Source: Chitinimonas koreensis
GTDB lineage: Bacteria > Pseudomonadota > Gammaproteobacteria > Burkholderiales > Chitinimonadaceae
Direction: 5' to 3'
Assembly (NCBI RefSeq): GCF_014353015.1
Contig: NZ_CP060704.1
Span: 645,001 to 709,000, forward strand
Length of the DNA: 64,000 nucleotides
Shown here: piece by piece, positions 41,136-50,617 of the stretch
Layout: every line of letters begins with the position of its first letter
How positions within the stretch are numbered: the stretch's first letter is position 1
Position numbers and translations under genes: made by a program
Notes under the pieces: generated by a model
The model's input: only the letters and a program-made list of their open reading frames with translations
What the model was told of the DNA's origin: nothing
The model's database searches: none

Positions 41136-42818
41136 TCAGTCGTTGGCGTAGATGTCGCGGTCCTTGGTTTCCGGCGCGAACAGCGCGCCGATCACGAAGG
41201 TCATCAGCGCGAACGCGATCGGGTACCACAGGCCGTAGTAGATGTCGCCGGTGGCGGCCACCATGGCGAAGGCCACGGTCGGCAGGAAGCCGCCGAACCA
41301 GCCGTTGCCGATGTGGTAGGGCAGCGACATCGAGGTGTAGCGGATGCGGGTCGGGAACAGCTCGACCAGCCAGGCCGCGATCGGGCCGTACACCATGGTC
41401 ACGAAGATCACCAGGATGGTCAGCAGGGCGATCACCATCGGCGTGTTCATCGCCGCCGCGTCGGCCTTGGCCGGGTAGCCGGCGGACTTGAGCGTGTCGC
41501 CGAGCTGCTTGTTGAAGGCATCGGCCTTGGCCTTGAACTCATCCTTGGCCAGCGCTTCACCCTCGAAGCTGTCGATCTTGATCTCGCCGACCGTGATCGC
41601 CGCCACCGAGCCGGCTGGTGCCGCCACGTTCTCGTACGGGATCCCCTTCTTGGCCAGCGCCGACTTGATGATGTCGCACGACTGCTTGAAGGTGGCCTTG
41701 CCGATCGGGTCGAACTGGAAGGCGCAATGAGCCGGATCGGCGATCACCTTGACCGGCGATTGGGCGACGGCGGCTTCGAGCGCCGGATTGGCGTTGTGCG
41801 TCAGCGCCTTGAAGATCGGGAAGTAGCTGGCCGCGGCGATCAGGCAGCCGGCCATGATGATCTTCTTGCGGCCGATCCGGTCCGACAGCGCGCCGAAGAT
41901 GATGAAGAACGGCGTGGCGATGGCCAGCGAGACGGCGATCAGGATGTCGGCGCGGTCGGGGTCGACGCCGAGCGTCTTGGTCAGGAAGAACAGCGCGTAG
42001 AACTGGCCGGTGTACCAGACCACCGCCTGGCCGGCGGTGCCGCCGAACAGCGACAGCAGCACGATCTTCAGGTTGGGCCAGCGCAGGAAGGATTCGGTCA
42101 GCGGCGCCTTGGAGTGCTTGCCTTCCTCCTTCATCTTCTTGAAGGCCGGCGATTCGTTGAGCTGCATGCGGATGTAGACCGACACGATCAGCAGCAGGAT
42201 CGACACCAGGAACGGCACCCGCCAGGCCCAGGCTTCGAATTCTTCCTTGCCGAAGCTGTTGCGGCAGATCCAGATCACCAGCAGCGACAGGAACAGGCCC
42301 AGCGTCGCGGTGGTCTGGATGAAGCTGGTGTAGAGGCCGCGCTTGCCGTGCGGCGCGTGCTCGGCCACGTAGGTGGCGGCGCCGCCGTACTCGCCGCCGA
42401 GCGCCAGGCCCTGCAGGAGGCGCAGGCCGATCAGGATGATCGGTGCGGCGATGCCGATGCTGGCGTAACCGGGCAACAGGCCGACCACCGCGGTCGAGAC
42501 GCCCATGATCAGGATGGTGACCAGGAAGGTGTACTTGCGGCCGATCATGTCGCCGAGCCGGCCGAACACCAGCGCGCCGAACGGCCGCACCGCGAAGCCG
42601 GCGGCGAAGGCCATCAGGGCGAAGATGAAGGCGGTGGTGTCGTTGACGCCGGCGAAGAACTGCTTGGAGATGATGGCGGCCAGCGAGCCGTACAGGTAGA
42701 AGTCGTACCACTCGAACACGGTGCCGAGCGAAGAGGCGAAGATCACCTTGCGCTCTTCCTTGGTCATCGGCCGCGCGGCGGCAGGATTGCCGGGCGCGTT
42801 GTGGGCAATGTCGGTCAT
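41136..42818 (-). CDS. MFS transporter, metabolite:H+ symporter (MHS) type
   Basis: 560 residues with 12 membrane helices. Early features are those of the ProP/ShiA/KgtP group: EWYDFYLYG at the end of helix 1, FGALVFGRLGDMIGRKY between helices 2 and 3, and RLLQGLALGGEYGGA in helix 4. A soluble segment of about 100 residues (roughly 343-446) interrupts the C-terminal half and contains two Cys. The substrate may be a dicarboxylate, osmolyte or aromatic acid; this cannot be decided. Start at 42818 with a ggagac site. It is divergent from a LysR gene and lies upstream of acs. Confidence 0.88.
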   Translation of the reverse strand: MTDIAHNAPGNPAAARPMTKEERKVIFASSLGTVFEWYDFYLYGSLAAIISKQFFAGVNDTTAFIFALMAFAAGFAVRPFGALVFGRLGDMIGRKYTFLVTILIMGVSTAVVGLLPGYASIGIAAPIILIGLRLLQGLALGGEYGGAATYVAEHAPHGKRGLYTSFIQTTATLGLFLSLLVIWICRNSFGKEEFEAWAWRVPFLVSILLLIVSVYIRMQLNESPAFKKMKEEGKHSKAPLTESFLRWPNLKIVLLSLFGGTAGQAVVWYTGQFYALFFLTKTLGVDPDRADILIAVSLAIATPFFIIFGALSDRIGRKKIIMAGCLIAAASYFPIFKALTHNANPALEAAVAQSPVKVIADPAHCAFQFDPIGKATFKQSCDIIKSALAKKGIPYENVAAPAGSVAAITVGEIKIDSFEGEALAKDEFKAKADAFNKQLGDTLKSAGYPAKADAAAMNTPMVIALLTILVIFVTMVYGPIAAWLVELFPTRIRYTSMSLPYHIGNGWFGGFLPTVAFAMVAATGDIYYGLWYPIAFALMTFVIGALFAPETKDRDIYAND

Positions 42819-43119
42819 ATGTGTTGTCTCCAGCTTATCGAATGGGCTCGCGCCCAAGGTTGCGGCCTCTATGGGCCGTGTCGCGGAGCCCGTGTGATGC
42901 CGGATCGGGCCGTGCGGCAATCTATGTCGGCGTCTTGGCGCCGATCCAATCGCATTTTTCGATAGCGAGGATCAACCGGACCGAGTAAGCGTGCCGAAAG
43001 CCAGTCGCGACGCGGGTTTGCGCGCGATGCCCGAGGGCCTTCGATGATGGGCATCGAATTCGGTGATGGCGCGGGCCGCGGCCGGCGCGGCACAATCGCG
43101 GCACAACAGGGGAGAGACG
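42819..43119. promoter_or_regulatory. divergent control region of the MHS transporter and LysR genes
   Basis: No gene. A dyad gatgccc-N16-gggcatc lies at 43026-43055, about 65 nt before the LysR start, where such regulators usually bind. A direct role is inferred from position only. Confidence 0.4.
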
Positions 43120-44010
43120 ATGGAACTGTACCAACTGCGGACGTTCGTCACGGTCGCCCACCAGGGCCACCTGACCCAGGCCGCGGAAATCCTGCACCTG
43201 AGCCAGCCGGCGGTGACCGCGCAGATCAAGGCGCTCGAGGAGGAGACTGGCACCAGCCTGTTCGAGCGCACTTCGTCGGGCGTGACGCTGACCGAGGCGG
43301 GCAAGCTGCTGGTGGTCGAGGCCGAGAAGATCCTGGCCGGCAGCCTGGAGATGCTGAACCGGGCCAAGGCGCTGCGCGGCGAGCCGGCCGGCAAGCTCCG
43401 GATCGGCACCATCCTGACGCCGGAGGCGCTGCGGCTCGGGCCCTGGCTCGCGCTCTTGCGGCAGCGCCACCCGCTGTTGCAGATCAGCACGCTGCAGGGG
43501 ATTTCGGGCGGGGTGCTCAACGAGGTGCGCAAGAAGGAGCTCGACGCCGGCTTCTTCATCGGCCGCAACCCCTACCAGACCGTACATATGCTGACGCTGG
43601 CCGACGCGCCTTACGTGGTGGCTGCGCCGCTGGCCTGGCGCGCGTCGCTCGAAGGCGCCGACTGGCGCGTGCTCGGCCGCCAGCCCTGGGTCGGGGCGAC
43701 GCAGTTCTCCAGCATGTCCAAGCTGCATGCGGAGATCTGGCGCGAGCACAATATCGCGCCCAAGAAGGTGTACGACATCGACCAGGAGCAGACCATGTTG
43801 GTCTGCGTCGAAGCGGGGCTGGGTCTGTGCATCCTGCGGCGCGAGCCGGCCGAAGCCGCTGCGCGCGAGGGGAGGCTGTGGATCTGGGGCGATGCCGGCG
43901 GCACGCTGCCGCTGAGCTTCATCTATCCGGCCGAGCGGGCCGACGACCCGCTGGTCGGCCTGATGCGGCAGGCGTTGCTCGAGGTCTGGCCGGGTGCGCG
44001 GCTAGGCTAG
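43120..44010 (+). CDS. LysR family transcriptional regulator
   Basis: 296 residues. An N-terminal winged helix-turn-helix (about 1-60; LTQAAEILHLSQPAVTAQIKALE) is followed by a linker helix and a LysR-type effector-binding domain (about 90-290). A ggggagag ribosome site precedes the ATG. It is divergent from the MHS transporter gene, so control of that transporter is the simplest guess; the effector is unknown. Its 3' end overlaps the convergent chelatase gene by 9 nt. Confidence 0.92.
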   Translation: MELYQLRTFVTVAHQGHLTQAAEILHLSQPAVTAQIKALEEETGTSLFERTSSGVTLTEAGKLLVVEAEKILAGSLEMLNRAKALRGEPAGKLRIGTILTPEALRLGPWLALLRQRHPLLQISTLQGISGGVLNEVRKKELDAGFFIGRNPYQTVHMLTLADAPYVVAAPLAWRASLEGADWRVLGRQPWVGATQFSSMSKLHAEIWREHNIAPKKVYDIDQEQTMLVCVEAGLGLCILRREPAEAAAREGRLWIWGDAGGTLPLSFIYPAERADDPLVGLMRQALLEVWPGARLG

Positions 44011-44370
44011 CGTCGCGATCCAGTCGGCCATCGCGGCCTGGACCGGTTCGGCTTCGCCGAGCGCTTCGGCGACTTCGAATTCGAGACCCGGATGGCGCGC
44101 CCGCAGCGCGTCGATCTGCAGGGGCAGGTCGCGCCGCAGGTGGGCGCCGCGCGAGATGAAGGCCGGCACCACCACGATTCGCGCGATGGCCTGGGCGGCC
44201 AGCTCGTCGACGCAGGTTTCCAGGTTGGGCGACATCAGTTCGAGATAGGCCAGCCGCACCGGCCGGCCGGGCTCGCGGGCGGCCGCCAGCGCGGCCAGCC
44301 GTTCGAGCGGCGCGGCCCATTGCGGGTCGCGCGCGCCGTGGGCGAACAGGATCAGGGCAGAGGAAGTCAT
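44002..44370 (-). CDS. CbiX/SirB-type sirohydrochlorin chelatase domain protein
   Basis: 122 residues, the single-domain size of short CbiX. It has the first metal-binding His in LFAHGARDPQW (near residue 10) and a second His in PAFISRGAHLRRDLP (near 77). Such proteins insert Co2+ or Fe2+ into sirohydrochlorin for cobalamin or sirohaem. There are no other tetrapyrrole genes around, so the metal is not predictable. The ATG at 44370 is preceded by gatcgg and starts the domain; upstream codons look unrelated. Confidence 0.85.
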   Translation of the reverse strand: MTSSALILFAHGARDPQWAAPLERLAALAAAREPGRPVRLAYLELMSPNLETCVDELAAQAIARIVVVPAFISRGAHLRRDLPLQIDALRARHPGLEFEVAEALGEAEPVQAAMADWIATLA

Positions 44371-44404
44371 GGTCCGATCATCGCGTGGCGGCCGGAAAAA
44401 CAAA

Positions 44405-44425
44405 ACCCCCGCACGAAGCGGGGGC
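44405..44425 (-). terminator. rpmB-rpmG terminator
   Basis: On the minus strand an 8-9 bp stem agcccccgc / gcgggggt with a ttcgt loop is followed by ttttgttttt. It lies about 40 nt beyond the rpmG stop. Confidence 0.88.
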
Positions 44426-44463
44426 TTGCGAGAATGCCGGGAATACCGCGGCTCAAGTGTCGG

Positions 44464-44631
44464 TTACTTGAGCTTGGTTTCCTTGTAGGCAACATGCTTG
44501 CGGACGACGGGATCGAACTTCTTGATCTCCATCTTTTCCGGCATGGTGCGCTTGTTCTTGGTGGTGGTGTAGAAATGACCGGTACCTGCGGTCGATTCCA
44601 GCTTGATCTTTTCGCGAGCGCCTTTAGCCAT
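44464..44631 (-). CDS. rpmG: 50S ribosomal protein L33
   Basis: 55 residues, too short for many gene callers. The sequence begins MAKGAREKIKLES and includes YTTTKNKRTMPEKMEIKK, typical of L33. There are no CxxC pairs, so it is the zinc-independent form. It follows rpmB by 17 nt and shares its transcript, the usual rpmB-rpmG pair. Confidence 0.97.
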   Translation of the reverse strand: MAKGAREKIKLESTAGTGHFYTTTKNKRTMPEKMEIKKFDPVVRKHVAYKETKLK

Positions 44632-44648
44632 GGCTGCGTGCTCCTAGA

Positions 44649-44882
44649 TTACAGTTCGCCGCGGGCGCGGAGATCGGCCAGCACCACTTCGATGCCGACC
44701 TTGTCGATGGTGCGCAGGGCGGCGTTCGAAACGCGCAGACGCACCCAACGGTTTTCGCTTTCGACCCAGAACTTGCGGTATTGCAGGTTGGGCAGGAAAC
44801 GACGCTTGGTCTTGTTGTTGGCGTGGGAAACATTGTTCCCGACCATCGGCCGCTTGCCGGTGATCTTACATACACGAGCCAT
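44649..44882 (-). CDS. rpmB: 50S ribosomal protein L28
   Basis: 77 residues, standard. It opens MARVCKITGKRPMVGNNVSHA with no zinc-binding cysteine pairs (one Cys at 5 only), then has KRRFLPNLQ near residue 26-34. The real start is at 44882; upstream in-frame codons extend into the promoter region. Transcribed from a near-consensus promoter at 44985-45013. Confidence 0.98.
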   Translation of the reverse strand: MARVCKITGKRPMVGNNVSHANNKTKRRFLPNLQYRKFWVESENRWVRLRVSNAALRTIDKVGIEVVLADLRARGEL

Positions 44883-44984
44883 GATGGACTCCCGACTGAT
44901 TCTCTGAAGATTCTTGGTAAAAGTAAGCCCGTCGTGCGGCGAGAACGCAACGCTACGACACGCTCGGAAACGCAAAGAGGCCGC

Positions 44985-45013
44985 ACTATAGCCACTGGGC
45001 AAGGTGTTGTCAA
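44985..45013 (-). promoter_or_regulatory. rpmB-rpmG sigma-70 promoter
   Basis: On the minus strand TTGACA (45008-45013) and TATAGT (44985-44990) are separated by exactly 17 nt. The match is close to consensus and is placed about 100 nt before the rpmB start, fitting a highly expressed ribosomal operon. Confidence 0.85.
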
Positions 45014-45044
45014 ACGACGGTGGCCTTGTTTATCACGGGCTTAG

Positions 45045-45308
45045 AGCCTGTTCACGATCTTTTCGCCGCAGCGCCGGGCCGGAAAAGGGCCCGGCACAAG
45101 GCGGGCGACGCCGGCCATAACCGGTTATGGCCAAGGAGCCCAACGCCGTGAATGGCCCTTTTCCGGCCCGGCCCTTCGAGTTCGGGGCATTGCCGGATAG
45201 CGGGCAGGGCGCAAGCCGCGCCGCGGTACGAGTACCGCAAGCGGCTTGTAACGCCGGCCGCTGCCGGCAATGCCCCGAGCGCTGCGGCGAAAAGATCGTG
45301 GACAGGCT
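45045..45308. mobile_element. 264-bp nested inverted-repeat element (MITE-like), no coding capacity
   Basis: The 30-bp terminal inverted repeats 45045-45074 and 45279-45308 agree at 29 positions (ends agcctgt...). Inside lie two further perfect stems: 19 bp (45073-45091 with 45154-45172) and 15 bp (45182-45196 with 45264-45278). The first loop holds a 20-bp palindrome (45113-45132). The second holds caagccgc / gcggcttg (45212-45219, 45241-45248) around gcggtac-ga-gtaccgc. A CTTA sits one base outside each end (45040-45043, 45310-45313), a possible target duplication. No transposase gene is near. It lies 32 bp upstream of the rpmB -35 and 27 bp past the stop of the next gene. Confidence 0.65.
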
Positions 45309-45335
45309 ACTTACATCGCGCGGGCCGCCGGCGGG

Positions 45336-46067
45336 CTAGTCGGGGATCTTGTACTTGGCGCGGATGCGCGCGACCGTGGCCTTTTCCTTGACCAGGAATT
45401 CGTCGAACTGGCGCAGCACGTCGGCATGCTTGCGCGTCGACAGGCTGAAGCCGCTGCGGCTCAGCGGCAGCGCGTCGTCGAGCACCAGCGCGCCGGGCTT
45501 CTTGAGCTCGCCCAGGTGGTAGTCGGCCACCACGGTGGCGATATAGATGCCGTCGACGCGCTGATTGAGGCTCAGCTGGATCAGCGCGTCGAAGGTGTTG
45601 CTCTCGGTGACCGCGATCGCCTTGCGGTTGATCGCGTCGAGGTAGGGCCAGGGCGTGAAGCCGCGCATGGTGCCGATCGACTTGACCGCGGCCAGCGGCT
45701 TGCCCTTGGCCGCCGCCGGCATCATCAGGCCTTCGGTGATGGTGATCGCCGGCTGGCTGTAGCTCAGCGTCTTGCCCTTCTTGAGATCGGGCGCCCATTG
45801 CGCGTTGTCGGGGAACTTGAAGTCGAGCGTGTCGGCGTTGAGGAATTCGTCGAACAGCCGCGCCACCGGCAGCGGCCGGTAGCTCAGCGTATGGCCGTAC
45901 TTGGAGGCGAAGGCGTCGAGCAGCTCGCGTGCATAGCCGCTGTACTGGCCGTTTTCGCCGCGGTAGACCGGCTGGTAGTCGATGGCTTCGACGCCGACGG
46001 TGTAGCTGCCGGCCCAGAGCGTGCCGCTGGCCAGGGCGGCAAGGCCGGCGAGGAGGATGGAGCGCAT
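45336..46067 (-). CDS. periplasmic substrate-binding protein, family 3
   Basis: 243 residues with a Sec signal peptide (MRSILLAGLAALASG, cleavage near LWA-G). The mature domain has an early YTVGVEAIDYQPVY strand, a GYARELLDAFASKYG helix and a GTMRGFTPWPYLDAI hinge segment near 130-145. These point to a family 3 binding protein, as used for amino acids or in sensing. No transporter partner is adjacent. Only distantly like the one at 7351. The long open minus-strand frame that continues upstream through rep and speA is not coding. Confidence 0.83.
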   Translation of the reverse strand: MRSILLAGLAALASGTLWAGSYTVGVEAIDYQPVYRGENGQYSGYARELLDAFASKYGHTLSYRPLPVARLFDEFLNADTLDFKFPDNAQWAPDLKKGKTLSYSQPAITITEGLMMPAAAKGKPLAAVKSIGTMRGFTPWPYLDAINRKAIAVTESNTFDALIQLSLNQRVDGIYIATVVADYHLGELKKPGALVLDDALPLSRSGFSLSTRKHADVLRQFDEFLVKEKATVARIRAKYKIPD

Positions 46068-46253
46068 GGGGATCTGTCCTTTGAGTGAGGGCAAGGTGCC
46101 ATAGCTTTCTAGTCCAAACCGGCGCGGCGTGCCCGGTAACCTTACCAGCGGCCGGCGCGCTGCCGGGCTGGCCGGCCCGCAGTGGTAGAATCCGCACTCC
46201 CGTCCCCACCGGCGCGCGCGTTCGGCGCGCGCCGATCGCGAAGTCCGCCCGCC

Positions 46254-48257
46254 ATGCTGCACAAGCTTAATCCGCCGCAACAAGCCGCCGTCCGCCATCT
46301 CGACGGGCCCCTCCTGGTGCTGGCCGGCGCGGGCTCGGGCAAGACCCGGGTGATCACCCAGAAGATCGTCTACATGATCGAGCAGGCCGGCTACGATCCG
46401 CGCCATATCGCGGCGATCACCTTCACCAACAAGGCGGCGCGCGAGATGCAGGAGCGCGTCGGGCACCTGACCGACCCGGCCCGGCTCAAGGGCCTGACGG
46501 TGTCGACCTTCCATTCGCTCGGCTTGCAGCTGGTCCGCATCGAGCACGCGGCGCTCGGCTACAAGCAGCGCTTCTCGATCCTCGATGCGGCCGATGCCGC
46601 CAAGATCATCTCCGACCAGCTCGGCACCACCGACAAGCAGGAGATCCGCAACGCGATCGGCGCGATCTCGCGGCTGAAGAACGACTTCATCAGCCCCGAC
46701 GCCGCCATCGCCCAGGCCCAGGACGACGGCGAACTGCGGCTGGCGCGCGTCTACCGCGCCTACCAGGACACGCTGTTCGCCTACCAGGCGGTCGATTTCG
46801 ACGACCTGATCCGGCTGCCGGTCGAGCTGTTCGAACGCGAGCCCGACATCCTGACCAAGTGGCAGCTCAAGCTGCGCTACCTCTTGATCGACGAATACCA
46901 GGACACCAACGTCTGCCAGTACAAGCTGGTCAAGCAGCTGACCGGCTTCCACGGCAAGTTCACCGCGGTGGGCGACGACGACCAGTCGATCTATGCCTGG
47001 CGCGGCGCCAACGTGGAGAACCTCTACCTCCTGAAGGAGGATTTCCCCAGCCTCGAGGTGATCAAGCTCGAGCAGAACTACCGTTCGACCAGCCGCATCC
47101 TCAAGGCCGCCAACGCGGTGATCGCCAACAACCCCAAGCTGTTCGAGAAGCAGCTGTGGAGCGAGCTCGGCATCGGCGATCCGATCAGCGTGGTCGAGAT
47201 GAAGGACGAGGAGCACGAGGCCGAGATGGTGGCGATGCGCCTCCTGGCCCACAAGTTCGAGCACCGCACCAACTTCAGCGACTACGCGATCCTCTACCGC
47301 GGCAACCACCAGGCCCGCACCATCGAGACGCAGTTGCGCAACCACAAGATCCCCTACCAGATCGCCGGCGGCCAGAGTTTCTTCGAGCATGCCGAGATCA
47401 AGGACGTGCTCGGCTACCTGCGGCTGATCGCCAACGCCAAGGACGATCCGGCCTTCATCCGCGCGGTGACCACGCCCAAGCGCGGCGTCGGCAACGTGAC
47501 GCTGGAGAAGCTCGGCGGCCTGGCGGCCGAGCGCGGCACGAGCCTGTTCGAAGCGGTGCATCTGCCGAGCTTCGAGACGCTGGTGCAGCCGGCGCAGTAC
47601 GAATCGCTGCAGACCTTCTGCAACTTCATCGACCGCATCCAGGGCCGCGCCTCGCGCGAGCCGGCCGGCGCGCTGCTCAAGGAATTGCTGGCCGCGATCG
47701 AGTACGAGGCCTGGCTGTACGAGACCGAGGAGCCGCGGCCGGCCGAGCGGCGCTGGAAGAACGTGCTCGAGCTGGTGGCCTGGTTCGACAAGCGCGCCGA
47801 GGAGAACGGCGACACGCTCAACGACATGACCCAGAAGATCGCGCTGATCACCCTGCTCGAGGGGCGCGACGAGGAGGAGGTCGACGCCGTCCGGATGTCG
47901 ACGCTGCACGCCTCCAAGGGCCTGGAGTACGGCCACGTGTTCCTGGTCGGCTGCGAGGAGGGCATCCTGCCGCACCAGCAGTCGATCGACGGCGGCATGG
48001 TCGAGGAGGAGCGCCGGCTGATGTACGTCGGCATCACCCGCGCCCAGCGCAGCCTGACCATCACCTATTGCGGCAAGCGCAAGCGCGCCGGCGAGTGGGC
48101 CATCGTCGAGCCCAGCCGCTTCCTGCTCGAACTGCCGCAGGACGAGATCCGCGTCAGCGGCCGGCTGGCCGGCAAGCGGCACCAGCAGGTCAGCCGCGAG
48201 GAGGGCAAGGCCAAGCTGGCCAATCTGTTGGCCGGACTGGGCGGCAAGGGCTCCTGA
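46254..48257 (+). CDS. rep: ATP-dependent DNA helicase Rep
   Basis: 667 residues, a superfamily 1A 3'-5' helicase. Motifs in order: Walker A AGAGSGKTR (near 25-33), motif Ia ITFTNKAA, motif II DEYQDTN near 214, motif III GDDDQSIYAWRGA near 238, motif IV QNYRSTS near 270, motif V/VI LHASKGLEY near 553 and VGITRAQ near 594. Length and details favour Rep over UvrD (about 720). It clears proteins from replication forks. The ATG at 46254 is preferred; the in-frame extension to 46182 has no family character. Confidence 0.93.
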   Translation: MLHKLNPPQQAAVRHLDGPLLVLAGAGSGKTRVITQKIVYMIEQAGYDPRHIAAITFTNKAAREMQERVGHLTDPARLKGLTVSTFHSLGLQLVRIEHAALGYKQRFSILDAADAAKIISDQLGTTDKQEIRNAIGAISRLKNDFISPDAAIAQAQDDGELRLARVYRAYQDTLFAYQAVDFDDLIRLPVELFEREPDILTKWQLKLRYLLIDEYQDTNVCQYKLVKQLTGFHGKFTAVGDDDQSIYAWRGANVENLYLLKEDFPSLEVIKLEQNYRSTSRILKAANAVIANNPKLFEKQLWSELGIGDPISVVEMKDEEHEAEMVAMRLLAHKFEHRTNFSDYAILYRGNHQARTIETQLRNHKIPYQIAGGQSFFEHAEIKDVLGYLRLIANAKDDPAFIRAVTTPKRGVGNVTLEKLGGLAAERGTSLFEAVHLPSFETLVQPAQYESLQTFCNFIDRIQGRASREPAGALLKELLAAIEYEAWLYETEEPRPAERRWKNVLELVAWFDKRAEENGDTLNDMTQKIALITLLEGRDEEEVDAVRMSTLHASKGLEYGHVFLVGCEEGILPHQQSIDGGMVEEERRLMYVGITRAQRSLTITYCGKRKRAGEWAIVEPSRFLLELPQDEIRVSGRLAGKRHQQVSREEGKAKLANLLAGLGGKGS

Positions 48258-48395
48258 GCCGCAAATCGTCGTACCGGTTTCATCGAATCCGACAATAATG
48301 CGCACCAATCGGTGCCAGGGCCGTCCATCGCCCGGCCACCGCGTGAAATCCCATGAACAACAGGCAGTACCACTGCCGCCCATTGGAGTCCCGCC

Positions 48396-50276
<1,881 letters not shown>

Positions 50277-50350
50277 AGTTGACCGGCTGCAGGGATGGGA
50301 TGACTGCGGTTCAGGCGCCCGGGAAACCCGGGTGCTTGCCGGTTGTGCAA

Positions 50351-50429
50351 GCTGAAACAGCGGCTCGCCCTGTTTCAATCCACCCCTCCCGTCCCCGCCG
50401 CCGCGGGAGGCCTCGTTGGCGCTCGTCAG
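50351..50429 (+). repeat. dispersed intergenic repeat, copy B
   Basis: It opens gctgaaacagcggctcgccc, then tttcaatccacccctcccg, then ccccgccgccgcggg, and ends in the core cctcgttggcgctcgtcag (50411-50429). It shares its first block best with the minus-strand copy at 60531-60647 and its last block best with 12406-12487. Confidence 0.7.
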
Positions 50430-50485
50430 CGACTTTTTGAACCGCTTGAGCAGTTCCTGCACTGCGCACCAGATTCTTCGCGGTT

Positions 50486-50577
50486 TTGTAGGTCGGAATT
50501 TATTCCGACAGCGATGCCCATGTGGCCGCTGCCGGAATGCCCGGTAAAGCGGGCAGGCTCTAAATTCCGACCTACAA
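50486..50577. repeat. REP-like palindromic element
   Basis: The outer arms ttgtaggtcggaattta (50486-50502) and taaattccgacctacaa (50561-50577) are perfect 17-bp inverted repeats. The left arm also folds on itself (tcggaat / attccga). The motif type, gtaggtcgga near a palindrome, is like REP elements scattered between genes in many proteobacteria. Confidence 0.7.
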
Positions 50578-50617
50578 CTATTTGGGCGGCACGAGCCGCC
50601 ATCGCCGGAGGACCCGC

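Larger units (their letters stand above)
44883..45335. other. 453-bp gene-free region upstream of rpmB
   Basis: It contains the rpmB-rpmG promoter (44985-45013) and the nested inverted-repeat element 45045-45308. Short frames here are not convincing genes. Confidence 0.8.
50277..50617. other. 341-bp intergenic region with two different repeats
   Basis: No gene. It carries dispersed repeat copy B (50351-50429) and a REP-like palindromic unit (50486-50577). The leader of lutB occupies the last 40 nt. Confidence 0.7.

Noticed and set aside
45127..45391. Small ORFs inside the 264-bp element
   Set aside because: They have no ribosome site or family pattern and are explained by the stems.
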